Assembly (NCBI GenBank): GCA_025331445.1
Contig: JAIWNE010000009.1
Location: 434,001 to 498,000 of the forward strand
Length of the DNA: 64,000 nucleotides
Reading direction: 5' to 3'
Origin: Blakeslea trispora
Taxonomy: Eukaryota; Mucoromycota; Mucoromycetes; Mucorales; Choanephoraceae
Both the position numbers and the translations under genes were made by a program. Shown one piece after another: positions 1-12,404 of this stretch. Within the stretch, counting starts at the first letter, position 1, and the number at the start of each line of letters is the position of its first letter. Under the pieces are notes generated by a model. That model made no database searches. It saw nothing but the letters and a program-made list of their open reading frames with translations, and had not been told where the DNA came from.

Positions 1-2044
1 AGTTGTGAGTGCATCTTCAGTAGATTTAATAGCCAGCTATAATATAAAGCATAAGCAAAGCTAATTGAACTTAAAGCAACATAGCTATACTGAATCTGTT
101 GCAGCCTTCAGTTCAAGCCTTCTGCAAAGAACGAAAGTATAGTGCAAGAATTTGTTTCCATAACTTCTGAAATTGTCTGTTTTAGAATTCCAAATTGCAG
201 ATATAGCTTTAAATTAAAGGCATAAAGAGTCTTTTGATGAATAAACATTTGGATTAGAAGGCATTTAAAAAGAGCAATTTATTAAAGAGAAACCAACCTA
301 TTTGTATTTCAATTAGATTTTGTTAAGCCGTTGATTTGATAAATAGACCTGTTTCATTTCTTCACTCTAATTGGTTCTGATAAAATATCAACAGCAGTTT
401 ATATTTTCTCAAATTCAATTCTGTATGCCGTAACAATGAACAGATGCAGTTCTATAGAGACTAACCAAGCAAAAAACCAAGTCAATTCAAATCAACTCAT
501 GGTGCATTCATGCATTAGTTAAGACATTGTTTTGTTGATAATCGTTTGAAGTGACTAAAAAGAACCCATCTTCTTTCTCTTTACATTTTTTTTCTTATTT
601 GTACTTTATAATGAATTTGCATACATGTGAGGCACAACAAGACCCTGCCTCGTCGGCATAATTTTTGTATGCCAACAAAGCAGAAGTGCTGTAACAGCAT
701 TTTTTTTTAAAAAACAAAGTCATAACTAAAAAAGGCCCGTGTTTGGTCGATTGCTACCGAATGACAGAGGTAGATCAAGAGGAGTGTACAGCAAAGACGG
801 ACTTTTATTTTACTTGCAAAGATACTTTCTACACATCATCACCAAGTATCCTGACAATCGAACTGTATTGTAGACAAACGCCTAATCATTGGAATGAAGA
901 CTTTAAGCGAATTTAATAACAGCACGTCCGACAGTTGCTACAATACATATGTTCGCTGCAGAAAGTTTACTAATCGATTTTGAACTCGCCCACATTAGCG
1001 CACTGATTACTGTCATTTTTCTGGATTCTGGCTTTTTAAGAAAAACAAATATTCTGACAAGCAAATAAAATGGTACAATTATAGTAAAAATGATAGAGGA
1101 AGTGACATTATTCCAAAGGCTTTTGTTTCTGACATGGCTACTAATAAATCACAAAATACATATCAAAAGTGGTTTACTTTGAAAGAAATACAGAGCATAA
1201 ATATAGATGCATTTTATGAGTAATTTTTAAAAACTAAATACAGCGCTATTATGTTTAGATAGAAATTCAAAATAAGCTTTTCAAAGTATAGCATAAGGAT
1301 CTCTTGTTGAGAAAAAGAAAAAAAAAAAAGGATCTCGCTCTAAAGCTTTCTTGTAATTTTGAACAGAAATCACACACTTTGTCTGATTCAAGAGTAAGGC
1401 TATCCTTATTGGGAATGCCCTGAATCGCATTCCACGTGACATATTAAAAACAGTCCCTCAAAACTTTCTCTCAGGCAAAAAAAAAAAAAGTAACAAACAT
1501 TGACCATTTTTGTCAACCCACTTGAAATTGTAATATCTCCACACATCCTCTCACTTTTTTTCCCTTCATACTTCTCGAGATGGCTAAACCCAATGACAAA
1601 TTGATTTGCTTTGTCATGTCCGGGAAATATTCAGCCGAAGTCAGCCGCTATTTCCGGATCAAATTGTATCTCATGAATATTTAAATGAATCTGTTAGTGT
1701 AACAAGAAGAACTTCTGTTTGTTGGAAACTTTTTTTTTTTTTGTTCCTTTTTTTCTTTCACTTGCTGATTTTAATTTTCATTTGGCTCTTTTCCTTCTTC
1801 TTTAAGTAGATTTCTATCCAATAAAAAGAAAGCACAAGAAAAGAAAAAAGAAAAGCGTGTGTGTATATACGTATATTTTGTGTGAGTGTTTGAGTGTGCG
1901 TGCCTATAAGTACACACGCACATATACACATACTATCTGTGGGAAGTCTTGCGCTTAATCAACTCAACCACCTTTTACTTTTTTATATACATTCATATCT
2001 CACACACTATTTCAATCCAACAGTTTTGTAACAATTTTCAAGCG
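1..2044. other. Intergenic / 5' leader region, no gene seen
   Basis: No convincing coding region on either strand. The sequence is AT-rich with homopolymer A and T runs. Positions about 1857-1935 hold a TG/TA-rich microsatellite followed by its rough inverse (CACACG, CATATACACATA), just upstream of the SSK1-like gene, so this probably lies in that gene's promoter or 5' UTR. A short T-rich open frame at 1606-1809 is low complexity and was not accepted as a gene. Confidence 0.6.
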
Positions 2045-5000
2045 ATGGTGGATCCTGAATCAGACAACAAGCAACATCAGCAACAAAGGCCTCGACTTGG
2101 CTACCTTCGTTCTGCATGGACAACTACCGATTTATACCTTCACAGATCCCTTACTTCCATCTCATCATCAACTTCAGATCAAACAGAAGAAGACGAACAA
2201 AATATTTATCATATTAAGTTGCCTGCTATTCAACTTCATAGCTTGCAAGACGAAGACGATGATAAAGACGAGCTACTAAGAGAATTGTTTCGTATGATCA
2301 CCATAGTTAACTTGCTCTTATTGCTGACTGCATTGTTTGCTTGTAACATGATTTTCTGGAGCCTTCCCCCATGGCAGCATTTAAAGATACACTACCACGA
2401 GTGGATGCCACATGTGATTTTGCCGTTGTATGTTTTATGGTGGTCATTTATGATTCTTGTTTTAAGGAACAAGACTGAACATCTTCGGCAATACCTAAAT
2501 TGGACACAGACAAGTACGGTCATCATGGCATTTACTAATTATCTCGTCCTGTATCAACATATTGAATTTGTTGCTATCCCATTGTTATCCACCCTTGTGT
2601 TTGCATTTGTGAAACGACTGTGGATCGCTAATGAGGCAAAGACAGAGCGACTTAAGCAACATGTCATGAGCGAACACAACCGCTTACAACAATATGTTGA
2701 TCAGCATACCGAGGATTTTAGTCAGCATCGATTGGCTTTCTTAACAACAGTTTCTGAGGAAATTCAAGATGTTGCCTTGATGGTCATTACTACACTAGAG
2801 CAATTCTCACCTTCTTCTATCTTATCCAGCGCACATGAATTGCTTTCAGCTTGTTCTATTGCTGTACCTATTGCCAGTATATCGGCCATCAACACAACTG
2901 TTCGACAAATTTGTCATATTAGCTCACATCTAAACCTCCTGTCTAGATTGACACAACAGGCTTGGTCTCGCAATGGGAACTTGATCCCTTTACCGAAACT
3001 CAACTATACCGAATTTGATATTGGTGAGCTACTTCAGAATATGGGTGATGCTTTAGCAGGTGTTGCTTCAAAGTTAGATGTGAAGTTTGTTTTGTATCAT
3101 TGTGACAGTCAGCTTCATCACTCAATGGTCATTGGAGATGAAGGAGCCATCCGTCACGCTCTGTTGAATGTAAGTCTCTCTTCTCAGCTCAAGAAATTCA
3201 GTGTTACTTATCTTTTCTTTCTCTAAATTAGCACTTGCGCAATATTTTAGAATGCTGTACCCCTGGTGCATGCATCGAAGTAGGACTCAATGTAACACCA
3301 ACAAAGGACCCCCAACAGTCGAAAATTTCTTTTTATATCACTCATACTAGCTCTCCTGCTATTCGTAACGCTAATGCAGCATTGTTACCTAATGCTAATT
3401 TAACAGCACAATTGTTGTCTTACATCAGCGCTAGCAGCACAGTTCAGGAAAACATGGAAAGCAATCAGACTCGATTTGAGTTTTCATTTGAGCTGAAACA
3501 AGGCAGAAACGAAAATCTTGACAACAACAAAATGTTTATCTCAAGAGACAGTTTCCTATTGAAGAATCATTATGCTAATGTCAAATTCTCTAATGAGCCA
3601 AGCCTGAAAGAATTAGTCAGGTTTATAGAACAGCTCAAGGGAATCAAGATGGTGCTTCATGCACCCGAACAGAGTATCTTTGCTAAACATTTGACTAGCT
3701 GCTTGGCTAGTTGGAATACTGACATTAGTCATGTGCCTGTTGCATCTCGACAAAGTTCTGCCTATGAAGCACAACCTTCATCTGGCCCCTCAACCCCATC
3801 TTCTATGATGAGCCAAGCAGATGTGAGCTCTGAAAATCAACAACCATCCAATAGTGGTATATCTTCACCAGCCTCCCACACTCGTCTGCCAGCTACACCA
3901 CCGGTTCCATCACCAGCAACTGAAGAGGAACACATTCATGCCATTCCGCCTGCTTTTGTCTTGATTGATGATGATATCAGTACTCTTGAGAACAAACTTG
4001 CCGAGTTTCATTCGCAGCCACCTGTATCTGCTACGGCACTCCAAGCCTATCACAATCGCCGTGCTCTTCACCATCATCATCACCATCACAGCAAAAAGGC
4101 ATCCATAAATTCACACCAAAATTTTTTTCATCAAGGCACCACTGCTATCATCCATTTCACTTCATTAACAAAGTACGAAGCGGTACGAGATACAGTTCAA
4201 TCTTATGCTCTATTACCTTCGCGCGATCCTTTTAGTATGCCTCGCGTGGTGGTTGTCCCTAAACCAGCAGGACCCAGGCGGTTCTTGACAGCGCTGCATA
4301 CTGCTTGGCACAATGCTGTAGTCGAGCCTCATTTTAGTGCCATAGCTACATCGCCATCGAGCCCAATGCCACCTGTGATTTCTATGCTAGTACAGCGAGA
4401 AATGTCACAATTGCACTCAAATGCTCCTTCACCAAGCGAACTAGCTCGCCTATCTCCTTCTTCTTTGGGCCAGACGACACCTACTGATTCTCCGAGCGGT
4501 GGCAATTCAACAACGCCCAATCGCCGAAACAATAGACCACTTAGTGGTGTTTTCAGCACACCTCCTGCTGATAACTACTTTACTTCTCATCAGCCACAGT
4601 CTCAGCAGCATGAACAGCTAAGTCCTAGCTTTTCTACAAACCGGCGTCGTTCAGCAAATAACAATACTGTTACAGAAGATTACATGACTGCTAAGCATCT
4701 GCCTTTAATAAATGCATTGGGTGTTGCTTCATCTACTTCTCCTGCTGTGGCAATCGCAGCAGCTAGTGTAGCAGCAGCCATTAGCAGTCATACAACGCCT
4801 ATAGAAGACAGTATAGCTCACAAAGAAGGAGGAGCATGTTCACCAGCTGTAGCACATGAGGAACAGAAAATTAAGAGCGATGTTGTTCCTGTAGACACAA
4901 CTGATGAACTAACAACACCCTCGCCTGCTAATCCAATTGTCAATGAGAGTAAGGACGGTTTGCCAAAGAAGAAGGTTTCCAACACAATCAAACTACATAA

Positions 5001-6142
5001 GAAAAAGAAAAAATCCAAAGGAACCCCTTTTGCTGATGTTGTAAGCCCACCTATCAATGTCTTGATTGTAGAAGGTAAGGATAACAAGGAGGTCAATTGA
5101 ACAAGTTAAAACATAAGCAACTAATACCTTTCTTTTCAAAGATAACATCATCAATCAAGCTATTTTGTCAACCTGGATGAAGAAACACAAGATCAAGTTT
5201 TCTGTTGCCAGCAATGGTAAAGAAGCAGTAGACAAATGGAGAAAAGGTGGTTTTCATCTGATATTAGTAAGTAAACAACCAAAAGAGAAAAGCCTTGTTT
5301 CTAATTGAGTATTTTTGTATGTACAGATGGATATTCAACTCCCTGTTATGAACGGTATTGAAGCAACGAAGATGATCAGATCTATTGAAAAGGAACAAAG
5401 AATCGGCGTTTTACCTATGTCTTCTTCATTCTTGAGGCAACAACAGGCAGCAGCAGCGGCTACAGCAGCCACCCTTTTGAATCAGCAGGAGCCATCCAGC
5501 CTTGAGTTAGAAGTTGCAGCTGTCGCCAATGATATGCATCGAATGCAAGAAGAGGATGCAATTACCCCTTCTATTTTTCGCTCACCTGTTATCATTGTAG
5601 CATTAACTGCATCTTCACTCGAATCTGATCGACATACAGCTCTGGCAGCAGGATGTAACGATTTCTTGACCAAGCCTGTTAGCTTGGAATGGCTTGAGAA
5701 AAAGATTATAGAATGGGGTTGCATGCAAGCCTTGATCGACTTTGAAGGTTGGCGACGATGGAAGAAGAAATCTAATACAGACGATACAAAGAAACTAGCG
5801 ACTGCAAAGGAGGCATTGGATGCTACAGACTTTACACAAAAACAAATAGAAACAGAGAAGAAACGGATTGAATCGCTGAGTCGAAAGCCCAATAAGCAGG
5901 GGGTCATGCTACCTGGTATCAGTAATTTGATCAAGTCAAGGCGATCATCTTCTATTTATGATCTGAGTCACAACCTCAAAAGGTCTCAAGATGGCAACAG
6001 GCAACTGAAGCCTTCTAGAAGTGAATCGGATACCCAAGTTATATTGCGTAGCTCAAGCGATCCTCAAAAAGGTGATGGGCCAGATAATCAAGATAAATCA
6101 AAAACGTCTTCTTCTAAATCAGAACAGAAAGCTATTGCATAG
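2045..6142 (+). CDS. ssk1: SSK1-type response regulator with membrane segments and a degenerate histidine-kinase module
   Basis: Four exons: 2045-3169, 3232-5074, 5142-5266, 5327-6142; all introns are GT-AG and the joined frame gives 1302 aa. The start is the first ATG in frame (MVDPESDN). Residues about 84-190 hold four hydrophobic segments. Residues about 222-260 resemble a HisKA helix, but the H-box reads TVSEEIQD, with Glu where the phospho-accepting His should be. A weak ATPase-like N-box (GDEGAIRHALLN) spans intron 1. A long Ser/Pro/His-rich linker follows. The C-terminal receiver is strong: the acidic pair in VLIVEDN, phospho-acceptor Asp1033 in LILMDIQLPV, Thr1125 in VALTASS and Lys1147 in LTKPV, then the IIEWGCMQALIDFEGWRRWK signature of Ssk1/Mcs4. 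The receiver carries a ~60-residue Ala/Gln-rich insertion before VALTASS. In the known family this protein takes phosphate from a histidine phosphotransferase and controls the HOG/stress MAPKKK. The membrane and pseudo-kinase N-terminus would tether it to a membrane (inference). Confidence 0.9.
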
Positions 6143-6183
6143 TTTCCTCTTTATACATCACAATACCCCCTCTCCCTTTTAAT

Positions 6184-6189
6184 AATAAA
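6184..6189 (+). terminator. Candidate polyadenylation signal of the SSK1-like gene
   Basis: AATAAA hexamer 42 nt past the stop codon, in an A/T-rich stretch. It is the first such signal after the gene. The cleavage site itself cannot be seen. Confidence 0.4.
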
Positions 6190-6975
6190 TAAAGCACTTT
6201 GTCCTTAAGGACATATCAGATTAAGAGCGGTGATAATAAATCTGCGTCTAAGATCCAGAACAGTAGTATATAGTAGAAGTGTTATGTTAATAAAGATACA
6301 GTGAAGCGAAACTAAAAGTCCCAAGAATTATTCAGCTATGCATTTCTAAATTGATTAAAATAAACAAAGTAGTATGCGTAGTTTCTCTCTTAGTTGATTA
6401 GCTTATTGAGCGGCCTCTTGTTGATTTGTAGGAAAAAGAGTCTGTTGCTGACACTAGGTTATCGTCGGGCACTTAGCAAAAAATCTTATATTTGTCTAAA
6501 TCCATTATGAGCTATCTTTTTCTTTGTTAATTCTTATAACATTTCGATATTGTTACTTGAGGTACAGTGTGAGTGCAATATACAACTACTGATGAATCAT
6601 AAATTATCCTAAAGTGAAAAAATGAAGAGCCGCCTATAAAAACAAAACGCTTTGACCACCACAGATTATACCGGAGTCAGGGGCATACTTGATTTGGTAA
6701 ATGCACATTCTTTCTTTCGCCGGGATTGTGCATCTAGATCAGAATGCCTCACTAAAATTGACTCGAAATGCTACGATTGCTGATAACAGCGAGTTGATAA
6801 GACCGCGCGACAGCGGTGGATTGGATTAAAGTCCAGAATGTTTGACCTTGAAGCAATAATGATTTGGTGATGTTTTTTTTTCTTTGAGAAAAGATAATCT
6901 GAGTTATTTTTGTAGCAATAACTGCTGCATTTTATTTCAAATTTCACTTTTGTTCTTCTCTTCCTTCTTGAAAAT
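6190..6975. other. Intergenic region upstream of the forkhead gene
   Basis: No gene seen. A TATAAAA box at about 6635 lies some 340 nt ahead of the forkhead start codon and could be its core promoter (inference). Minus-strand open frames here are short and unlike any protein I recognise. Confidence 0.5.
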
Positions 6976-8133
6976 ATGCAATCCTCATCCAAACCTATCA
7001 AGAAAAACCTCAAGTATTCGAACTATCAATCAAAAGGATTGAAATTCAAAACAGAATCTGCCGGCAATTATCCAGAAAAAGACGAAGACCTTCACACATG
7101 TCCAGCACGAATTCGTCATGCCTGGCCTTCAAAGATCACTACATGGTGGACACCTGATCAAATAGATCAAAGACCTCCATTCTCTTATGCTACCCTAATT
7201 GCACATGCCATTCTTTCGAGTACAGACGGACGATTGACCCTAAGCGACATCTATACGTGGATTTCAAAAAAGTATCCTTTTTACTCAATACGCCGAAGCG
7301 GATGGCAGGTAATCAGCATTTCCTTCCACCATTTCATGGCTCAATATATAACGGTCTAAACTGGTTAATTATAGAACTCCATTAGGCATAATTTGTCGCT
7401 CAATAAAAAATGGTTCTGCAAAATTGATCGAAAGCCTACTCAAACAAACCCAGGCAAAGGCTGCTATTGGACTCTAGTTGCAGGCATCGAGTATATCTTC
7501 ATTAACAACCTAACGAAAAAAGGGAATCACCATCGAAAACAGCATGATAACGGACTTACTACCGAGGTCCTGAGTAGTCCTAAAAATGAAGTTTGCAGTT
7601 ATCAGTCAGGAAATGCGGCAACTTCTCCATTACCTTTTCTCACAAAAAGCTCCACCGATATTATCCAAAAAAGTCCCGTCGTTACACATGCCTCTCGTTC
7701 TTGTAACATGCTTCCAAAAGAGTCATCTCCATCTAAGATGGTTGACAATTCTGGTATTGTCTTAAATGAATTTATTGACAATCAGACATATGAAGAAAGC
7801 ATGCCCTATCTTGAGGAAGCCTCATTATATCAGACAATCGATTTGTCTTGTTTAAGCGACCCTTTACAAACACCTATATCAATGCTATCCTCAAGGCCAA
7901 GCGATTGCTCTCCTTCTCTTTTTTATGAACAAGAAACAGCTTTCTCATATAGCAATTTTTGTATAGCACAGAATTTAACAATACATGATGCTTCATTATA
8001 CCATCTATCTGGACAGCTACTCCTTAATGAAGACATGCTTGAGCACAATACAAAACAACAGGCATGCACATATATATCGCCATCTGGCCAGGCTCTCGTT
8101 GGTAGTTCTATATCTTCCTGTGATAGTCTCTGA
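6976..8133 (+). CDS. Forkhead (winged-helix) transcription factor
   Basis: Two exons, 6976-7308 and 7375-8133, joined in phase 0 across a 66-nt GT-AG intron; 363 aa. The DNA-binding domain spans about residues 66-148. RPPFSYATLIAHAIL opens it and LTLSDIYTWISKKYPFY follows. The recognition helix NSIRHNLSLNKKWFCKI begins exactly at exon 2, and GKGCYWTLV closes the domain. The intron therefore splits the domain right before its recognition helix. The rest is Ser/Thr-rich with no second domain visible. The protein should act in the nucleus on forkhead-type promoter sites. Which fungal forkhead subfamily it belongs to (Fkh1/2, Fhl1, Sep1, Hcm1) cannot be decided by eye; no FHA domain is present, which argues against Fkh1/2 and Fhl1. 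Confidence 0.92.
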
Positions 8134-9775
8134 TCAAGCAATACGTATTTATGGAATTTGTATATCTGTTTCTGCTCACTACGAGTTTTTCCTTCTCTAA
8201 TCCGTGCTATCGGGATAAACTATTCCTAATAAACTTTGATGGCACCCAATATTGAAATCATGTGCACTGATTGAGATAAGGTTTATTTCATCAAAACTAT
8301 AAAGAAGAAATAAAAAAGCTTGTTTCATATTGAATAGCTTCAACATATTTTGACAAGTTGGTAGTTATATTGGCGATAGATTAATCTGATGCACAATATA
8401 TAATAATAGCTGGATTTTTCTTGAAAAGACGCATATATTTTATGTTCCAAACCACTTGCTGTATCTAAGGTTCAATAAAAAATAACTTCTGTACAACTTG
8501 TGAACACCAAATCAAATACAGACCTAATGCGCACCTTCAGTATACATACAATCCATCTCATTACACCAAACTATCTATCATTCCTGCTTTAGCTGCCTCT
8601 TCAAAACTCAGCATGTAATATATCGCGGCGACCAAGTTTGCAGAATAAACTTATGAGGTAAATTGATTTCTTTTCAGGAACAACTTGTTCTCGGAGCTTT
8701 TTTTTCTGTATCGTCTAAAGAACCCTATATCATACAATAGAATAATAAGCCCAAGCAACTAGTCATTTCAGATTTACATTGGAATTCAATTTAAAAAATC
8801 GAGTAGTAATTGGTACACCTTTATTTTTTTCCCAACAGGGACAACACTAGTAACAGCGAATACAGTGAAGCCAAAATCCTTCTCATTTTTACTTGTAGAG
8901 AACACAAGTTAAGCAACTTGCTTTCTTTGTTATGCCATAGTTTTTCTAGATAAAATGCTTTCAAAAGGGTCGAGGAAGCTGATCTCGTTAGTTTGTGCTC
9001 GTGCCGTACTTTCTCAAACATGGCTATGAATGAGGGCAGGACGAGGAAAAATAAAGCAATAGGAAGAGAGCTCCCTTCATACTTTTCTGAATGGGAATGC
9101 TTCCTTAAGGAATTGATTTTGTAAATAGTCTTATCAAGACAGCCATTTCAAAAGCAGCTAGTCCATAAAATTGCTGCTCACCCAAGGACTGAAGATCCCT
9201 ATCGTCTATGTCGCTAATAAGTTTCAAGCTGACACATAGCCAATCTACGAGTATATAGAATAGAAACAAATGAAATTTCAAGTTCAAACTTGTTGATCGT
9301 TTTTTGTCTTACTTGGTTATCCAATTGGATTTAAACAAAAACAAACAATAAAATTAGACAACAGAGTGCACTCCTCGTAATCTAAGCATGCTGCTCTGTC
9401 AGAGCAAGCAGCATCCCATATTAACACGAACAAAAGAAGGAAGTATGCGATTTGTTAAATGAAAAATTGAGAACTACCATTCTGTGTTTCCTTCTTTGGC
9501 TTCATACGCACTTCTTCATCTCTGAGGCATACTAGTAACTAAACATAGTAATAGTTCAAAAGAGATAAAGCTCTGCTAATCTCAAGTTTTCAATCAGATT
9601 CAAATAAAAACTTTGAGAGGGCCAGTACACCCATATCCTGATCATGACCTTTCGTTTGTAACACATTGAATACAAGCCAAAATGACATGAAGCATTATCT
9701 TATTGCTTTATTTATTCTTCAATCTAAGGAGAGTAATAGTTAAGCAAAAACTGGACATAAACATCCTAATCTATA
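8134..9775. other. Intergenic region, possible gene remnants on the minus strand
   Basis: No gene I can support. Two short minus-strand open frames (about 9105-9287 and 8821-9021) have peptide-like composition, the first with a stretch reading SDIDDRDLQSLGEQQFYGL, but no start context, splice pattern or family could be established. They may be exons of an unrecognised gene or decayed sequence. Confidence 0.35.
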
Positions 9776-10444
9776 CTACCTCTTTGTGGCACTAAAGTGC
9801 TCAAACTGTTTGCGCAAAACTAGCCCCATTCCATGATCGAGCTCTTCTTCAAGCTTCAGTTCACCTATGATATGCCTCGTTTGATACCTTTCTTTGATTC
9901 TTGTAAAAACCTTATGATCTTGTTTACTGTTTACCAGTTGAAATTTGAACACATCAAACCAAGCTATAGCATTCCACTGATTCGTAGACCATGATCGCAT
10001 CTCTTCGAACAACTGAAGATAAACTTCCTCGTGAGCCTCAAAAAGAACAGGTTTAGGAGATGACAACTAAAGATCAGAGCCTGTTTCATGCGATTTGTTT
10101 TTAGAACTGACATAAAGACCCTAAACCCAAATGTTAGAAACTGATGATGTTAGTCTGCCATTGTTTCGCAAGATTGACAGCAACTGGATTGACTGGTCGC
10201 AGTCAAATCAATTTAAGAAAGCTTCCTCCTTGCCCCCGAATAGAATAATGTTTGGGAAGCATCGTTTTTGTGTCAAGCAATCTTTTCCTTGCAGTTTGGA
10301 CGGTTGTTCTGGGTAGTCGAGATATCGAACAATTTGTGAGCTGTTGTTTTGGTATGCAAGAGCACTAGCAATAACGCCATATTCCTAGTTAGTCAGTTCT
10401 TCATTGGCATTCTTGTTGAACGAAAGGACGATTGTATAACTCAT
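9776..10444 (-). pseudogene. Unidentified gene with in-frame stops, probably broken
   Basis: Read on the minus strand from the ATG at 10444 (MSYTIVLSFNKNANEELTN), the same frame continues as EYGVIASALAYQNNSSQIV and KDCLTQKRCFPNIILFGG. A TAG interrupts it after LTN and a TGA follows EEAFLN. A splice-like acceptor (CTTTAG) at about 10067 opens a clean 96-codon stretch, including EVYLQLFEEMRSWSTNQWNA, that ends at 9776. Residue composition is that of a real soluble protein and not of random sequence. I do not recognise the family. Two in-frame stops suggest a pseudogene. Alternatively one stop lies in an unrecognised intron, since TGACTAACTAG at the TAG looks like a branch point plus acceptor, though the spacing is too short for normal splicing. 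Confidence 0.4.
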
Positions 10445-11028
10445 CTGAGATTTTATGTATGAAAGTGAAGTTGACAAGAATCTGATAGGGAAAGATGACA
10501 TTTGCATTTTCTATAGAGTTTGAAGGTAACAAGTTTAAATTGCAAAGACTATATATGATGTAAAAGTGCAATTTTTCAATTTTTGATAAAATATGGTAGC
10601 TTTAATAATTGAATGCAGAGAAATGGAAAAACATGAACAATCGAATTAGAGGCTTTATTGTTATATGCTAAAAGAAAAAGCCCTTTGTTCTGATAAGCAT
10701 GCACCGCCGCTTTATCTGGCATCTCTTCATTAATCGAGAGAAAATGATTGCTCTACTTTCCAATCGTCAAAAACACCTTTCTTTTCTAAGCAAAAAAGAG
10801 AAGAAGAAAAGTAAGATGCGAGTTCATAAGCAAAATAAAAGCAATCTGACTTTCATCAGCTTATTAGTTTGCTAATTGATTTTTGCAAAGTTGATTGAAG
10901 GGTCTCCAGATTCAACCAAAAAAGTATGTCCAGTCGTTTCTTCTTTTTTTAACAAAGTAATAAATTAATAGTGGGAGCTTTGTATTGCTTATTTGCGGTT
11001 TGTTGTGTTTGGTATAATTAGCTACTTT
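10445..11028. other. Intergenic, nothing seen
   Basis: AT-rich spacer between the broken gene and the 3' end of the membrane-protein gene. It should contain the 3' UTR of the latter, with T-rich minus-strand tails near 10950-11020. No repeat or RNA gene was recognised. Confidence 0.5.
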
Positions 11029-12404
11029 TTATATTCGAGTTTTGTCTGTATCGTAAGATGTAGTGCCTGCTACATTGAATGATACTGTGGCATCGCTTCT
11101 TATGTTGTTATTATTTTCTTTATCGGTAATAGTAGGCGTAGATCCAGCTACTTTTTTAGATAGTATTCGATTGTCATTCGCAAAATGGATTTGCGGAGAG
11201 CCGACTTGATTATTTGATTTTGATCTCCATGCAGCAAGGTTGATGGAATCATAGATGTCAGATCGCTTTGTATCTGATTCCAGATCAGCACCGAAAAAAT
11301 AACTATCTTGATGATGAATGGAGTAAGGAGACTGAAGTACATCAGAGTCCGAATGACGGTGCGACAAGACAGGTTTGATATGAGGTCGAAAAAACGAAGA
11401 GGAAGGAATTGGAACTGGTGATGTACCGCTCAGATCCAACGTGCTTGGAACATTAGATGGTGTGTTTCGGCGTCTAGTTCGAAGCTTTCGAATGGCTTTT
11501 GTAAGATCAGAATCGTAACCTACTAGGATAACAAAAAATGTATCGACAATAGGCCATATGAGCATGACAGTTTCTTCTCTGTTCTTCTGGCAAAATAAGC
11601 ATATGTTAGTATCAAAATAATAGACTGCAAAACTTTACTGCAGGATTACCATGATAATAAAAATGGAGGAAATCAGACTTGTGATAGTGATCCCAACAGA
11701 TCGAAATACGTTGTGATAAATGACAGAGGTATAAAGGAGTTTGTTGACTTTCATTCGATCTGCTTTTAAAGAACGTATGTGTGCAATCAGGATGCCAGAA
11801 ATGCTAATAGTGACATAAATATCAAGAATTGTATCGTAAAAAGTATAAACAATTCCCCACTGAATAACACAAGAAGAATTAGTTGAGGTACAGTCATTCC
11901 TTTTTGCATTGCTTACATAATCTTGATCTTCGTAATCGCATGCGCCAGTGGAATAAACAGTAATTCTGATCAAGACAACATCAACAATGCCGATCAGTAG
12001 TCGTATGGCAATTAAAGTGTAATGCAGTATTTGAGAGCGCTTTCTCCAATCAATGGGAACGACTGATTGCACTCTGCATAGCAACACGAAATCCCCGGCT
12101 ACCATAGCAACATGAAAAAATAAATCAGCCACTCTTCCAGCTCCATTACAGGTCTCTCCATGACTGTAAAGAGTCAGTTTCGTACGTTGTTATTGGTTTG
12201 TTTAACAAGTAATTCTTACTTATCATTAAGAGTCAAAAACAAAATTGATTTCAGCGCCATAAATATGCCCAACATAAATTTGCCAATTTTTACTTGAACT
12301 AGTTTGTCCTGTTTTCGAAACAGACTTCGAATAGCCAGTTCACCTGCAACACCTGCAGCAGCGCCTTGAAGAGCAATAGTTGCTATATATAGTGAAGAGG
12401 ACAT
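11029..12404 (-). CDS. Multi-pass membrane protein of unknown function, possibly a 7TM receptor-like protein
   Basis: Three exons on the minus strand: 12404-12220, 12163-11650, 11586-11029. Introns of 56 and 63 nt are GT-AG and the phases join to one 418-aa frame starting at the ATG at 12404 (MSSSLYIATIALQGAAAGVAG). Hydrophobic segments occur near residues 3-20, 40-58, 75-95, 105-125, 155-175 and 200-225, with a further one just after the exon 2/3 junction (VMLIWPIVDTFFVILVG), giving about seven passes. The Cys-containing loop after the fourth segment (CDYEDQDY, DCTSTNSSC) would be extracellular. The ~170-residue tail is Ser/Thr- and Asn-rich and likely cytosolic. The layout resembles a GPCR, but no family motif was recognised, so the function is open. 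Confidence 0.75.

Noticed and set aside
1949..2044. N-terminal extension of the SSK1-like gene
   Set aside because: It would need a TTG start and adds a low-complexity hydrophobic stretch in the probable 5' UTR. The first ATG at 2045 is preferred.
10131..10316. A 61-codon plus-strand frame
   Set aside because: It is the shadow of the broken minus-strand gene at 9776-10444, whose peptide sequence looks more natural.
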